Under the pieces are notes generated by a model. It was not told the origin of the DNA. It worked only from the letters and a program-made list of their open reading frames with translations, and did no database searches. Below, piece after piece: positions 46,901 through 55,562 of a DNA stretch of 64,000 bases. The stretch covers positions 1 through 64,000 of the forward strand of contig NZ_JAJUBC010000024.1 in the NCBI RefSeq assembly GCF_028683095.1, in the 5' to 3' direction. Positions within the stretch are counted from its first letter, which is position 1. Each line of letters begins with the position of its first letter. The stretch is from Enterovibrio gelatinilyticus (GTDB taxonomy: Bacteria; Pseudomonadota; Gammaproteobacteria; Enterobacterales; Vibrionaceae). The translations under genes and the position numbers were made by a program.

Positions 46901-47824
46901 TCACTGTTTGCTTTGATAACCAATCTCAGGCTGAGATGTTTGAAAGCCTAAGGTTTCTTTTGTTCTTCGTACACAATCAAACAAGGTAAAGCGCACGCCG
47001 CCTCCCAATCTCAACAGAACCAGACCCGCAGCAGCCAATGCAAATTCCCGCTTTACGCCATTTAGATTCGCGATCACACCTTTGTCGACGCTGAATTTCT
47101 GCAACATATACCATGCCATAACTAACACCACCGCACCTGCTGCTGCCTTTAGCGATGTGCCTTGACCAAAAATCAGCACCAAACCTATTGCCGCTAAAAC
47201 TAACTGGTACGTTGCGAAAGATGGAATCTTTGCATACGCACCGAAAAAGCCACCAATAATAAACGTCACCCCAAGCGAGAAACGCAGCAGCAACCCCAAC
47301 ACATCCCAATTTGGCGCCCCTCCAACGTCGCCCTGACCTCGACGCGCATCGAGGCTTCTTGCCCCCGCGCCTAGATTAAACAACACGAACATCATGCCGG
47401 ATAAGGTGATATCTCGAATTTGCACAAACATCGCAGGTGAGGTGTAAGTTTTTACGCCCACAGACGCGCCAGGTACAGTGTCTACGGGCAATGAGAACAC
47501 AAACGTCCAAAGCAAAAACCCGTAAAGCAACGCCAATGGACGCACCATGAACCCCGCAATGAGGGCGACGCCTGAAAACAGCTCAAACGAGGATAGTGAT
47601 GTTAAGAAGAGCCACGGTGTGAGCACGCCATTACTGAACAAATAATCTTGAAACAGCTCATTAATATACCCTGTCGTTCCCATGTAGTTAGCCACCATAG
47701 CGGCTTGCTTTGAGCTTGAAAGAAGCAGGCTCAGTTTTGAAAGACCTCCAATAACAAAGACCAACCCGAGTCCGATACGTAATGCGAAGGCAGCGTTTGC
47801 GAAAAGTGTACTGTTTTTGTTCAT
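46901..47824 (-). CDS. Tandem DoxX-like membrane protein
   Basis: 307 residues, about eight helices. It contains two copies of the DoxX-type opening: ALRIGLGLVFVIGGLSKL near the N-terminus and LLRFSLGVTFIIGGFFGAYA near residue 178, so it appears to be an internal duplication. DoxX/MauE-like proteins are quinone- or thiol-linked membrane proteins involved in redox balance. It diverges from a CPGC redoxin gene across a perfect palindrome, making a shared redox function plausible. Confidence 0.8.
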   Translation of the reverse strand: MNKNSTLFANAAFALRIGLGLVFVIGGLSKLSLLLSSSKQAAMVANYMGTTGYINELFQDYLFSNGVLTPWLFLTSLSSFELFSGVALIAGFMVRPLALLYGFLLWTFVFSLPVDTVPGASVGVKTYTSPAMFVQIRDITLSGMMFVLFNLGAGARSLDARRGQGDVGGAPNWDVLGLLLRFSLGVTFIIGGFFGAYAKIPSFATYQLVLAAIGLVLIFGQGTSLKAAAGAVVLVMAWYMLQKFSVDKGVIANLNGVKREFALAAAGLVLLRLGGGVRFTLFDCVRRTKETLGFQTSQPEIGYQSKQ

Positions 47825-48026
47825 AGGAAATCCTGAGTTATTGAATTAGGCACATGTGAAAACATGCTGTTTCCCTTCACTAACGAGCCAGTCACGATTT
47901 TGATTGCATCTCTATTCATTTTTTTTCGCGGTCAATTTGGAAACCACATTGGAGCAACCTTGTGAGAAGCATCAAACCAAGTGGCTACCAAAACCCAATT
48001 TGACAAAAGCACATAAGACACGCTAG

Positions 48027-48047
48027 ATTGTTTCGTATCGAAACAAT
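48027..48047. promoter_or_regulatory. Operator-like perfect palindrome upstream of redoxin gene
   Basis: ATTGTTTCG-TAT-CGAAACAAT, 9-bp perfect arms, 36 bp before the redoxin start codon and in the divergent region with the DoxX gene. Size and symmetry fit a dimeric repressor (MarR- or TetR-type), but no such regulator is encoded beside it. Confidence 0.7.
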
Positions 48048-48083
48048 TACTCATGCGTTAACGATGATTCTAAGGAGTAGAGT

Positions 48084-48629
48084 ATGTTGAACAATCACGT
48101 TGGTAGACCCTTTGAGATCAACGCAACAAAATCGTTTAACACTGAAAAAAACATTAAAATTGCGGACTTCAGAGGTCAGGTAGTTGTTGTCTATGTATTT
48201 CAAATGCTGTGCCCAGGTTGTGTCTCTCATGGGCTACCACTTGCCAAGAACTTGCAGCAGTCTTTTCGTAGCGATGATGTTCAGGTCATTGGTCTGCACT
48301 CGGTCTTTGAGCACCATGAAGTGATGACACCTAGCGCATTAGAAGCATTTATCCATGAATACCGCCTGACGTTTCCCATTGCGGTAGACACGCCAAGTCA
48401 GCACAGCAACGTGCCTGAAACCATGAAAGCGTACCAATTTGGCGGCACACCTACGCTTTTGGTCATTGACCGACAGGGTAGATTGCGACTTAACCACTTT
48501 GGCTCAATCAATGAGCTACAACTGGGAGCCATTATTGGCTCGCTGTTAGATGAGAAATCGGTCCAAACACAGACCGAGGATGCCGATGAATCGTCAGGAC
48601 GATGTGATGATGAAGGTTGTCGTATTTGA
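48084..48629 (+). CDS. TlpA-like redoxin (CPGC thioredoxin-fold protein)
   Basis: 181 residues of thioredoxin fold: VVVVYVFQMLCPGCVSHGLP carries the active site CPGC near residue 46; FGGTPTLLVIDRQGRL is the cis-Pro region. There is no signal peptide, so it works in the cytoplasm. The C-terminus ends in a further Cys pair (RCDDEGCRI), which could act as a resolving or metal-binding tail. ATG 48084 follows AAGGAG. It is divergent from the DoxX gene. Confidence 0.87.
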   Translation: MLNNHVGRPFEINATKSFNTEKNIKIADFRGQVVVVYVFQMLCPGCVSHGLPLAKNLQQSFRSDDVQVIGLHSVFEHHEVMTPSALEAFIHEYRLTFPIAVDTPSQHSNVPETMKAYQFGGTPTLLVIDRQGRLRLNHFGSINELQLGAIIGSLLDEKSVQTQTEDADESSGRCDDEGCRI

Positions 48630-48832
48630 ATTCGCGCTGACGCCAAAGACCTGCCAATTTAGACAGGGTGTTCTGGGGCAAAATAGGCCGCATTTTTGTT
48701 AAATGCTTTTCTCTTTCGAGAACACTACGAGACAACGGTCACGATGACGAGACGCAGTAATCAAGAGCATTCCGTCTGACGCGTTTTATGCTTTAGTTAG
48801 GTTCTCAGCAATGATTTGACGAAAGGAGATCA

Positions 48833-50383
48833 ATGATGAGGACTTTCGCCGACAAACCCCAATCCACCAAGCTGGCTAAACCGTTAAAGTCTCACGGCCC
48901 ACTCCACTTTCAACGAGGCGTTAACGAAAGGCAACATTCATCCTCTTTTCCGCTACGTGCAGTCGGGGGACAAGCGTTAGAATGGTTGTCTCAAAACAAC
49001 ATTCTCGGCCGACAAACACAGGGGGCGCAAGGGGGAGATGGCGTCCCACCAACCCAACAGGCATCTCGAATGTCTGTGATGTCGAGGATTGGCCCTCCAG
49101 CGTTTTTACTCCGCCCTCCCGCTTGGCTTCCACCAGACACGCCGGCTTGGGCAGATCGGGGAAAGGTCGGGCTTTCGCCCTTGTTCTTTCAGGCGGAGCG
49201 TTCGACCCAAGCCGACATACTCCGCCATGAATATCTGCATGCCATCCACCAACGCCACGCCCCAATGGACAATTCCGCTGCTGCAAGGCGCCATGCTGAA
49301 GAATTGGCATCCACAGCCCATCACACTCCCATGTCAGCCTTCTACGCCCCAGTTCCTACTCTTTTGGCATACCCAGCGCAACAACACAAACCTTGGGACG
49401 ACGTTTACATTGGTCACCAAGTAATAGTTGGAGAGCTAAGGAGTGGCGATTTGGTGTTGAGGATCATGATGAACTACAGCGAGTTCAAAGTAGAAGACGT
49501 CCTGACGTATAACGAAAACCTCGGTTTGGAGCTAACGGAGGTAACTAAGTCGAAAGTTTACCATTGCGGGAAGCATCCAAACCCCAATCTTGTGGGGACA
49601 GTGAAAAAACTAAGGGAAGTGATGGTTACCGTCGAAAAGCTGAATAGCAACATCCCCGACACATCCACTTTTAAGATCAAGTACATTTTTATCGCCCCAG
49701 ATGTGTCTGATAGGTTTCGGACAATGGATAAAAAAGGTGTCCTGTTCCTGTCATCCAACGCATTGTCAACCGACATAGTGGACGTGGCAGCCCACGAAGC
49801 ATCACATGGCATCTTCGAGCACCACGCCACTGCTAGGCATGATGACCCAGCGCAAAGGGTACCAGACAACCTGATACTGCAAGTTGCAGATATCTATATC
49901 AAACTGAGAAATACAAAACCTGCCGATCTGCCCCAGAAAAAGTTTGACCCAAAATCACCACCGCCTTATGAATCTTCGGAGAGTGGCATCGACCGACGCG
50001 CTTCTGGAATCATCCCAGTTCATGACACTGTCTGGTCAGGTGCTGGCGGACACCCTTGGAAAGGCATCGATGAATTTTTCGCATCAGCATATGCCGCTTT
50101 CACCCAAGACCCAAAATTACTCGACAAAATTGTTTCTCACTACAATAAACATGACCCAAACATACGAGCTCTTTACCGTCAGTTGTTCACCTTGTTTAAA
50201 ATGATCGGTAATCCCAAAGCCATAGCCAGTCTTTCTGCCCCCAGCGACACAAAAGGTGCAGAGAAAGTCACCAACGCAACATCCGCCCCACCAGATTATA
50301 CCGACCCAGCCTCGCGCCTGATCAGTGACCAATATCTATTTGACCCCACAGCCCTACCTGGCCCTGACAAGATTGTATGTTGA
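48833..50383 (+). CDS. Orphan DUF4157-like protein with two HExxH motifs (putative injection-system effector)
   Basis: 516 residues, no signal peptide. The N-terminus is basic and disordered (KSHGPLHFQRGVNERQ). Residues about 105-155 (FFQAERSTQADILRHEYLHA, then IHQRH) resemble the end of DUF4157, the zinc-motif domain frequent in effectors of extracellular contractile injection systems. A second HExxH (AAHEASHGIFEHHA) lies near residue 325, with a downstream Glu in WKGIDEFFASAYAAF that may complete a gluzincin-type zinc site. The start follows AAAGGAG (two ATG in a row). No structural injection genes lie in the window. A metallopeptidase toxin is the likely identity; an ordinary peptidase cannot be excluded. 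Confidence 0.75.
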   Translation: MMRTFADKPQSTKLAKPLKSHGPLHFQRGVNERQHSSSFPLRAVGGQALEWLSQNNILGRQTQGAQGGDGVPPTQQASRMSVMSRIGPPAFLLRPPAWLPPDTPAWADRGKVGLSPLFFQAERSTQADILRHEYLHAIHQRHAPMDNSAAARRHAEELASTAHHTPMSAFYAPVPTLLAYPAQQHKPWDDVYIGHQVIVGELRSGDLVLRIMMNYSEFKVEDVLTYNENLGLELTEVTKSKVYHCGKHPNPNLVGTVKKLREVMVTVEKLNSNIPDTSTFKIKYIFIAPDVSDRFRTMDKKGVLFLSSNALSTDIVDVAAHEASHGIFEHHATARHDDPAQRVPDNLILQVADIYIKLRNTKPADLPQKKFDPKSPPPYESSESGIDRRASGIIPVHDTVWSGAGGHPWKGIDEFFASAYAAFTQDPKLLDKIVSHYNKHDPNIRALYRQLFTLFKMIGNPKAIASLSAPSDTKGAEKVTNATSAPPDYTDPASRLISDQYLFDPTALPGPDKIVC

Positions 50384-50535
50384 ACCGTTGGTGGAAAACA
50401 AAAACGGGTTATCCACGACACTGTGGCTTACATTCTGTAATCGATTCTTAGACTAGAAATGGTCAGACTCGCCAATGAGGGCTTCGCAACGCGGTGTGTG
50501 GGACTTTATTCCTTTTATACAAAAACACGTTCAGA

Positions 50536-51288
50536 TCAGTCTAGTATCAGCATTTTGGTCGAAATCCCTATCGTCACGACGATCATGGCGAACTTTATAA
50601 GCTGCTTGCCTTTAGATAGCACCAATTTCGCGCCGACTTTCCCCCCAATGACCAGCCCAATGAACATCAGTAAGCCCACATCCCAAATAATGCTCCCTTC
50701 ATAAATAAAATATAACAAGGCAGCTAAGTTACTACAGAAGTTCAGGATTTTAGTTTGTGCGGTCGCTTTAACTAAGTTAAACCCCAGCAGAAACACCAGG
50801 GATATCGCAAAAAATGAGCCAGTACCGGGGCCAAAGAATCCGTCATAGAATCCAATGGCGGTAGCAACAACAAGCGTATAGGCATAAGGCGATATTTTCT
50901 TTTCTTGGTCGACGTCTCCTAGATTGGGTGAGAACAGAAAATACAATGAAAAGCCAATCAGCAAAAACGGAACAATAAGCGATAGGAAATCACTATCAAC
51001 CATGGTTAACACCATTCCGCCGAAAAACGCCCCAAGGAATGTTGTCAGCATCATCCACTTTATTTCACTGAGCTGAATGTCTCCGGTTTTGATGAAGTGC
51101 AAAGACGCTGATAACGTGCCACCGACACCGCCCACTTTGTTGGTTGCTATGGCAGAAACAGGGGGGATTCCGCACATCAACATGGCAGGTATCGTGATAA
51201 GCCCGCCCCCACCCGCCAACGCATCAATACACCCAGCGACAATAGCCGTCACAAACAAGAAAAACAGGATTTCGTTAGCCAATTCCAT
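50536..51288 (-). CDS. TauE/SafE (TSUP) family anion exporter
   Basis: 250 residues, about eight helices. The N-terminal motif CIDALAGGGGLITIPAMLM is typical of the TSUP family, and its repeat YDGFFGPGTGSFFAISLVFL appears after the midpoint. Members export sulfite, sulfoacetate or related anions, or transport them inward. No sulfur genes are next to it, so the substrate is undetermined. Confidence 0.9.
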   Translation of the reverse strand: MELANEILFFLFVTAIVAGCIDALAGGGGLITIPAMLMCGIPPVSAIATNKVGGVGGTLSASLHFIKTGDIQLSEIKWMMLTTFLGAFFGGMVLTMVDSDFLSLIVPFLLIGFSLYFLFSPNLGDVDQEKKISPYAYTLVVATAIGFYDGFFGPGTGSFFAISLVFLLGFNLVKATAQTKILNFCSNLAALLYFIYEGSIIWDVGLLMFIGLVIGGKVGAKLVLSKGKQLIKFAMIVVTIGISTKMLILD

Positions 51289-51414
51289 CGCTCAACCCCT
51301 CGGAGATAATCGCATCGCAATGGACAAGGCATTGCCTACATCTTCTTTACTTAATTCACTTACAAACCTCAGTAGACAACAACAGCCAGTGAATAGGTGA
51401 CAACGCGAGATAAG

Positions 51415-52059
51415 TTAAAGCACTTGAGTCACACAATGTTTACTTAACGCGTCATAAGCTGTCTGCATATCAACAAGGAAAGCGTCAGAGCTCTGAAATT
51501 CGTCAATCGGATCACCAACAACCACATCGCAATTGAACGGTACAAACATCGCCGTCCCCTTTGGAAGAGACATCCCTAGACCTCTCATGACAACGGGAAG
51601 AATGGGACATTTATCATGCTCTTTCACTAAATGGTAAATTCCCTTCTTCAATCCACTCATCACTTCTGGCTCACCTCGACTGCCTTCAGGAAACACCAAC
51701 AGAATATCGTTGTTACTCAGCGCTCGATGGCACTCATCAAACAACTTTTCCTTATCAGCACCTGAATTCATCCGTTGAATGGGAATAATGCCAATCACAT
51801 TGAGTGACAACCAAGAAACAAATCGATTTGATAAAAAGTAATCAGCCGCGGCAACGGGGCGAACTCTGTGAACTTGGCTAATTGGAAACAAAGCGAGCAA
51901 AACCAGCGTATCAAGATGGCTGTTGTGATTCGCCGCAAGCACTGCTGGGCCATTTTGGGGTAGTTTGTCTCTGTTGATAACGTTTAAGCCAAGTGCTACA
52001 AACACCAAAGGCTTCACCACCAACATAACAAACAACACTTTTGGTATTTTTGACAACAT
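51415..52059 (-). CDS. 1-acyl-glycerol-3-phosphate acyltransferase-like (PlsC family)
   Basis: 214 residues. The acyltransferase block I motif is NHNSHLDTL (HxxxxD), block III is FPEGSRGEPE, and the N-terminal membrane segment is VLFVMLVVKPLVFVALGL. It would acylate a lysophospholipid at the inner membrane. It starts 2 bp after the end of the CdsA-like gene (ATG 52059), as the third gene of a phospholipid cassette. Confidence 0.87.
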   Translation of the reverse strand: MLSKIPKVLFVMLVVKPLVFVALGLNVINRDKLPQNGPAVLAANHNSHLDTLVLLALFPISQVHRVRPVAAADYFLSNRFVSWLSLNVIGIIPIQRMNSGADKEKLFDECHRALSNNDILLVFPEGSRGEPEVMSGLKKGIYHLVKEHDKCPILPVVMRGLGMSLPKGTAMFVPFNCDVVVGDPIDEFQSSDAFLVDMQTAYDALSKHCVTQVL

Positions 52060-52061
52060 AA

Positions 52062-52994
52062 TCAATAATATAAATAGTAAATATAATGAAAGAACAACGG
52101 CGCTGTGAACATCAAACTATCAACGCGATCGAGGATTCCACCATGACCAGGAATCAGATGACCTGTATCTTTAATTTTCAGGTCTCGCTTTACCGAGGAA
52201 ATCACCAAGTCCCCAATAAACCCGCTCACTGAAATAATGAGTCCTGCGACCATTCCTTCCAATGGCGTGAGGGGTGTTAAGTAAGGAGCAGCAAAATATG
52301 ACAGAATGACAACCGTCACACCTCCCCCAATAAATCCTCCCCACGTTTTGTTCGGGCTCACTTTCGGGATGATTTTCCGCTTGCCAAAACATTTACCGCT
52401 CACGTATTGGCTCACATCATTGAGCTGGGTGAATATCAGCAAGAAAAGTAACATTCCAAGTGATCCCGCATCCGGGTTTTTACTCGGAAGAACCAACAAA
52501 TATGCCATGTGACTAAGGCAAAACACCGTCAGCATCATTGACCAATGAATCACACCCGCTGATCGTATAAATCCATTTGTATCACCAATTAACACCGCGA
52601 CCATTGGCAGATAGAGAAACATGTAGACAGGAATAAAGATGATAAACATCCCGTACCATTCAATGGATAACCAGTAATAGTGAAGCGGGATGGAAAGGTA
52701 GGCCCAAAAAATAACTCTGCGGTCGGCTAAGCGTATTGGCACGATTGAAAGAAACTCTTTCAACGCCATAAAACTCAGAAAACCAAAGAAGACGATGGTG
52801 TACTGAAGAGGAAGGAAGAGCGCAACGAAGACGATGCCCACCATCCACCACCAAGATCGAATCCTCAGCTTTAATTCAAGAAAATCTCCATCGGGAGTGG
52901 TGCGCGACTTCCAAAGATACACTGCGGTGCCCGCAACTAGCGCAGCAAAAACAGAGACCATCACATGCTGAGAGTGGGGAAGAATCGTTGTCAT
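52062..52994 (-). CDS. CDP-diglyceride synthase-like (CdsA family)
   Basis: 310 residues with about eight helices. The CdsA signature near the C-terminus is present (SPNKTWGGFIGG ... GFIGDLVISSVKRDLKIKD), including the catalytic metal-binding Asp residues. Such enzymes make CDP-diacylglycerol from phosphatidate and CTP. Its arrangement with the gene upstream recalls the YnbA/YnbB pair of E. coli, an accessory rather than housekeeping set. It overlaps that gene by 4 nt. Confidence 0.88.
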   Translation of the reverse strand: MTTILPHSQHVMVSVFAALVAGTAVYLWKSRTTPDGDFLELKLRIRSWWWMVGIVFVALFLPLQYTIVFFGFLSFMALKEFLSIVPIRLADRRVIFWAYLSIPLHYYWLSIEWYGMFIIFIPVYMFLYLPMVAVLIGDTNGFIRSAGVIHWSMMLTVFCLSHMAYLLVLPSKNPDAGSLGMLLFLLIFTQLNDVSQYVSGKCFGKRKIIPKVSPNKTWGGFIGGGVTVVILSYFAAPYLTPLTPLEGMVAGLIISVSGFIGDLVISSVKRDLKIKDTGHLIPGHGGILDRVDSLMFTAPLFFHYIYYLYY

Positions 52995-53689
52995 AACTTT
53001 TCCTCTCCCTTCAACGCTGTATTTTCCACATCACGATAGATGAACACCAAACGTCGCCAGCATGTCGCCAAGCTCCCTAGCAAAATAACAACCAACGCTA
53101 AATCAATGATATTGAAAGGAAGGCCGATAGAAAAACCAGTCAAATTTTGAAGAAAAAGCACCACGAGCGCACCCGTTAAAAGAGCCATCCTATGTTGCTT
53201 AGCCATGGGGCCGCGAAAGTCAGCCTTTGTCCCCATACTCACGCCTAGTACCCTAATATACGCGGTCAGAACAGCAACGAGGGCACATGCCCATGCCAAG
53301 TACATTCCACCTTCATACTGAGTTGTGAAACCCACGCCGATGATAAGTAAAGGGTCAGCAATACGGTCAGGTACATCATTGAACAATTCACCTGATGGCG
53401 TACTCTTGCCGCCTTCAATGGCTACCATGCCATCAAACAAATTACAAAGCAGACGACTTTGAATACAAAGGGCAGTGACAAGTAAAAGAGAGATTGAACC
53501 CAAAAAATGGTACGCGAGCATGGCTGCAAAACCCAATGCAGCAAAAACAATACTCATCAACGAAATCTGATTGGGCGTGATATCACGGTTGTTTATCCAT
53601 ACAGCGATGCGTTGCGTAAGCGCATTTTTTCGCACGGCTAGAGGACGACGACTTGCGTCATTGAATTGTGGGGCCATCCTTGCTCTCAA
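52991..53689 (-). CDS. CDP-alcohol phosphatidyltransferase (YnbA-like)
   Basis: 232 residues, about six helices. The CDP-alcohol motif reads DGMVAIEGGKSTPS, then GELFNDVPDRIAD: close to the DGxxAR-G-D-D consensus, with the NDVPDRI variant that I associate with the YnbA subgroup. It would replace CMP on CDP-diacylglycerol with an alcohol. It is the first gene of the three-gene operon. The product lipid is unknown. Confidence 0.87.
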   Translation of the reverse strand: MRARMAPQFNDASRRPLAVRKNALTQRIAVWINNRDITPNQISLMSIVFAALGFAAMLAYHFLGSISLLLVTALCIQSRLLCNLFDGMVAIEGGKSTPSGELFNDVPDRIADPLLIIGVGFTTQYEGGMYLAWACALVAVLTAYIRVLGVSMGTKADFRGPMAKQHRMALLTGALVVLFLQNLTGFSIGLPFNIIDLALVVILLGSLATCWRRLVFIYRDVENTALKGEEKL

Positions 53690-53806
53690 TAAAATCCATA
53701 TATTAAAAGCTATCTTAACGTTACATCTTTATTTCATATACTGAGTTAACGGCGTTTTCTCATACAATGTCAAAAATGCGAATCAAACATATATTCCATT
53801 GTAACT

Positions 53807-53833
53807 TCATGATTAAATTATATTTAATCATGA
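53807..53833. repeat. 27-bp palindrome in the divergent region upstream of cqsA
   Basis: TCATGATTAAAT-TAT-ATTTAATCATGA, perfect 12-bp arms, 118 bp upstream of the phosphatidyltransferase start and about 490 bp before cqsA. The shape fits a dimeric regulator's binding site. Confidence 0.6.
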
Positions 53834-54201
53834 GTATCAACCGATGGGACATGCTCGGACACACGGATAGCATCAAACCCACGTATTTTTGTCTTTTCGC
53901 ATAGTACAACGACGAGCAATTATAGGGGATCCCCGAAGGCTCTCCTCCTGCATTCCCCCACCTTTTCAGCCATGTAACCAAATGGAGTCATGGCTTGCAG
54001 CAAGTTCGGGATTGAGCCTAGAAACACAAATCCATTGAAACTGACTAGATGGTGACTTTCTCAGAGTATATGTCCCCGTTGTTGGCAAATTGTTGGAAAA
54101 TAATTTCAGCCACATCAATATGAATATCAATAGAGTCTCATATGGTGGGTGTGGATATTCGCAAACTTAAAAATAATCGGAAAACAAGTTTCATCCATAA
54201 T

Positions 54202-54228
54202 ATCCATATATTCGGGCAATATATGGAT
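54202..54228 (+). promoter_or_regulatory. RNA hairpin in the cqsA leader
   Basis: ATCCATATATT-CGGGC-AATATATGGAT, perfect 11-bp arms with a GC loop, 94 bp before the cqsA start. Together with the terminator-like hairpin 50 bp further on, it may form a structured leader or a small RNA. No similarity to the Qrr sRNA core is seen. Confidence 0.55.
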
Positions 54229-54276
54229 GCCTCTTATTTCTCTCCGCGGTATCTCTAAGTTGCTCTTGATAATAAA

Positions 54277-54299
54277 CGCGCCGAATTCGGCGTTTTTCT
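54277..54299 (+). terminator. Terminator-like hairpin immediately before cqsA
   Basis: CGCCG-AATT-CGGCG stem (54279-54292) followed by TTTTTCTT. It ends 23 bp before the cqsA ATG and just in front of its ribosome site (AGGACGAGG). Either it ends a transcript coming from upstream, possibly a small RNA, or it attenuates cqsA. Confidence 0.7.
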
Positions 54300-54321
54300 T
54301 TAACAGGACGAGGCTAGGCCT

Positions 54322-55506
54322 ATGGAACATAAATCTAAAATGAGAAAAAAGCTTCCTTCTTTCGTCGATGCGCGTTTGAATTCGTTTCTACGTGATATGA
54401 CTGAACCATATGAAAATGGTCGCCCATTACCCGTCAGCAGTCGACCGGGAAAAGGTGCGGTGATCATGCAAAGTAATGACTATTTGTCGTTGAGTCTTGA
54501 TAGCCATATTCAGAAAGCGCATTTGGACGCCATTTCTGCGTCGAATGAAAATGTGGTGATGTCTGCTGTTTTTCTTCAGGATGAGGATCATAAACCGGAC
54601 TTCGAAAAGCGTCTGGCGGAGTTTGTGGGGTTGGAGAGTTGTGTACTCTCTCAATCTGGATGGTCGGCGAATATCGGCTTATTGCAAACCATCTGTGAGC
54701 CGAACACATGCGTATATGTCGATTTCTTTGCGCACATGTCACTATGGGAAGGCGCCCGGATTGCGGGGGCACGGATTATTCCTTTTATTCACAATAGCGT
54801 ATCAAACCTTAAACGACAAATTAAAAAAAATGGCCCTGGTATTATATTGATTGACTCGGTGTACAGCACGATCGGTACCATCGCACCGCTTCGAGCCATC
54901 TACGAAGTGGCTCAGGAGTTTGATTGTGCGTTGGTGGTTGATGAATCGCATTCGCTTGGCACCCATGGGCCAGATGGCTCGGGCCTAATTAATGAAATGG
55001 AAGTGCGAGATCAAGTCGACTTTGTTACGACCAGTCTTGCAAAGGCGTTTGCTTATCGAGCTGGGGCAGTACTTGGTCCAGCGAGCCTTATCAAAGCATT
55101 ACCGTTTGTGTCGTTCCCTGCGATATTCAGTTCCACTGTACTACCGCAGGAGGTCGCAAGGCTTGATGCGACATTGGACGTGATAAAAAAGGGCGATGAG
55201 AAGCGAAAGCGCTTGTTTGAAATATCGGATGTGCTGCGCATGGGTCTTCGTGATATCGGCTTTAAAATCCGTAGTGAATCCCAAATTATTTCTCTGGAGT
55301 GTGGTGATGAGAAAAACACAGAACATGTGAGGGACTTTTTAGAAAGCAACGGTGTGTTCGGTGCGGTTTTCTGTGCACCGGCAACCGCAAAGAACAAAGC
55401 ATTGATCCGGTTTTCCTTGAATGCAGATATGAGCTATCGGGAGGTAGATCATGTGCTGACAGTTTGTCAGGCTGCTTATGAAAATTCTGATCTCACCATC
55501 CATTGA
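54322..55506 (+). CDS. cqsA: CAI-1 autoinducer synthase CqsA
   Basis: 394 residues, a PLP-dependent alpha-oxoamine synthase-type enzyme. Long stretches match Vibrio cholerae CqsA: LSQSGWSANIGLLQTICEPN, DFFAHMSLWEGARIAG, VDESHSLGTHGPDGSGLI, and the PLP Lys in TSLAKAFAYRAGA. It joins an acyl-CoA with (S)-adenosylmethionine (or aminobutyrate) to make the (amino-)tridecanone autoinducer precursor. ATG 54322 follows AGGACGAGG; an alternative ATG six codons later is possible. It is convergent with cqsS and shares a hairpin terminator (55537-55562). No luxS or other autoinducer gene is near. Confidence 0.97.
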   Translation: MEHKSKMRKKLPSFVDARLNSFLRDMTEPYENGRPLPVSSRPGKGAVIMQSNDYLSLSLDSHIQKAHLDAISASNENVVMSAVFLQDEDHKPDFEKRLAEFVGLESCVLSQSGWSANIGLLQTICEPNTCVYVDFFAHMSLWEGARIAGARIIPFIHNSVSNLKRQIKKNGPGIILIDSVYSTIGTIAPLRAIYEVAQEFDCALVVDESHSLGTHGPDGSGLINEMEVRDQVDFVTTSLAKAFAYRAGAVLGPASLIKALPFVSFPAIFSSTVLPQEVARLDATLDVIKKGDEKRKRLFEISDVLRMGLRDIGFKIRSESQIISLECGDEKNTEHVRDFLESNGVFGAVFCAPATAKNKALIRFSLNADMSYREVDHVLTVCQAAYENSDLTIH

Positions 55507-55536
55507 AGTAAGGCTTGGTAAATCATGTATGGATAA

Positions 55537-55562
55537 GAAGCTCTGCAATGGCAGAGCTTTTT
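55537..55562 (+). terminator. Terminator of cqsA
   Basis: AGCTCTGC-AATG-GCAGAGCT followed by TTTT, 30 bp past cqsA and overlapping the last bases of the convergent cqsS gene. Minus-strand use is weaker (TTCTT). Confidence 0.85.

Noticed and set aside
54082-54097. Sigma-54-like sequence (TTGGCAAATTGTTGG) upstream of cqsA
   Set aside because: GG and the downstream GG/GC positions are one base too close for a -24/-12 promoter.
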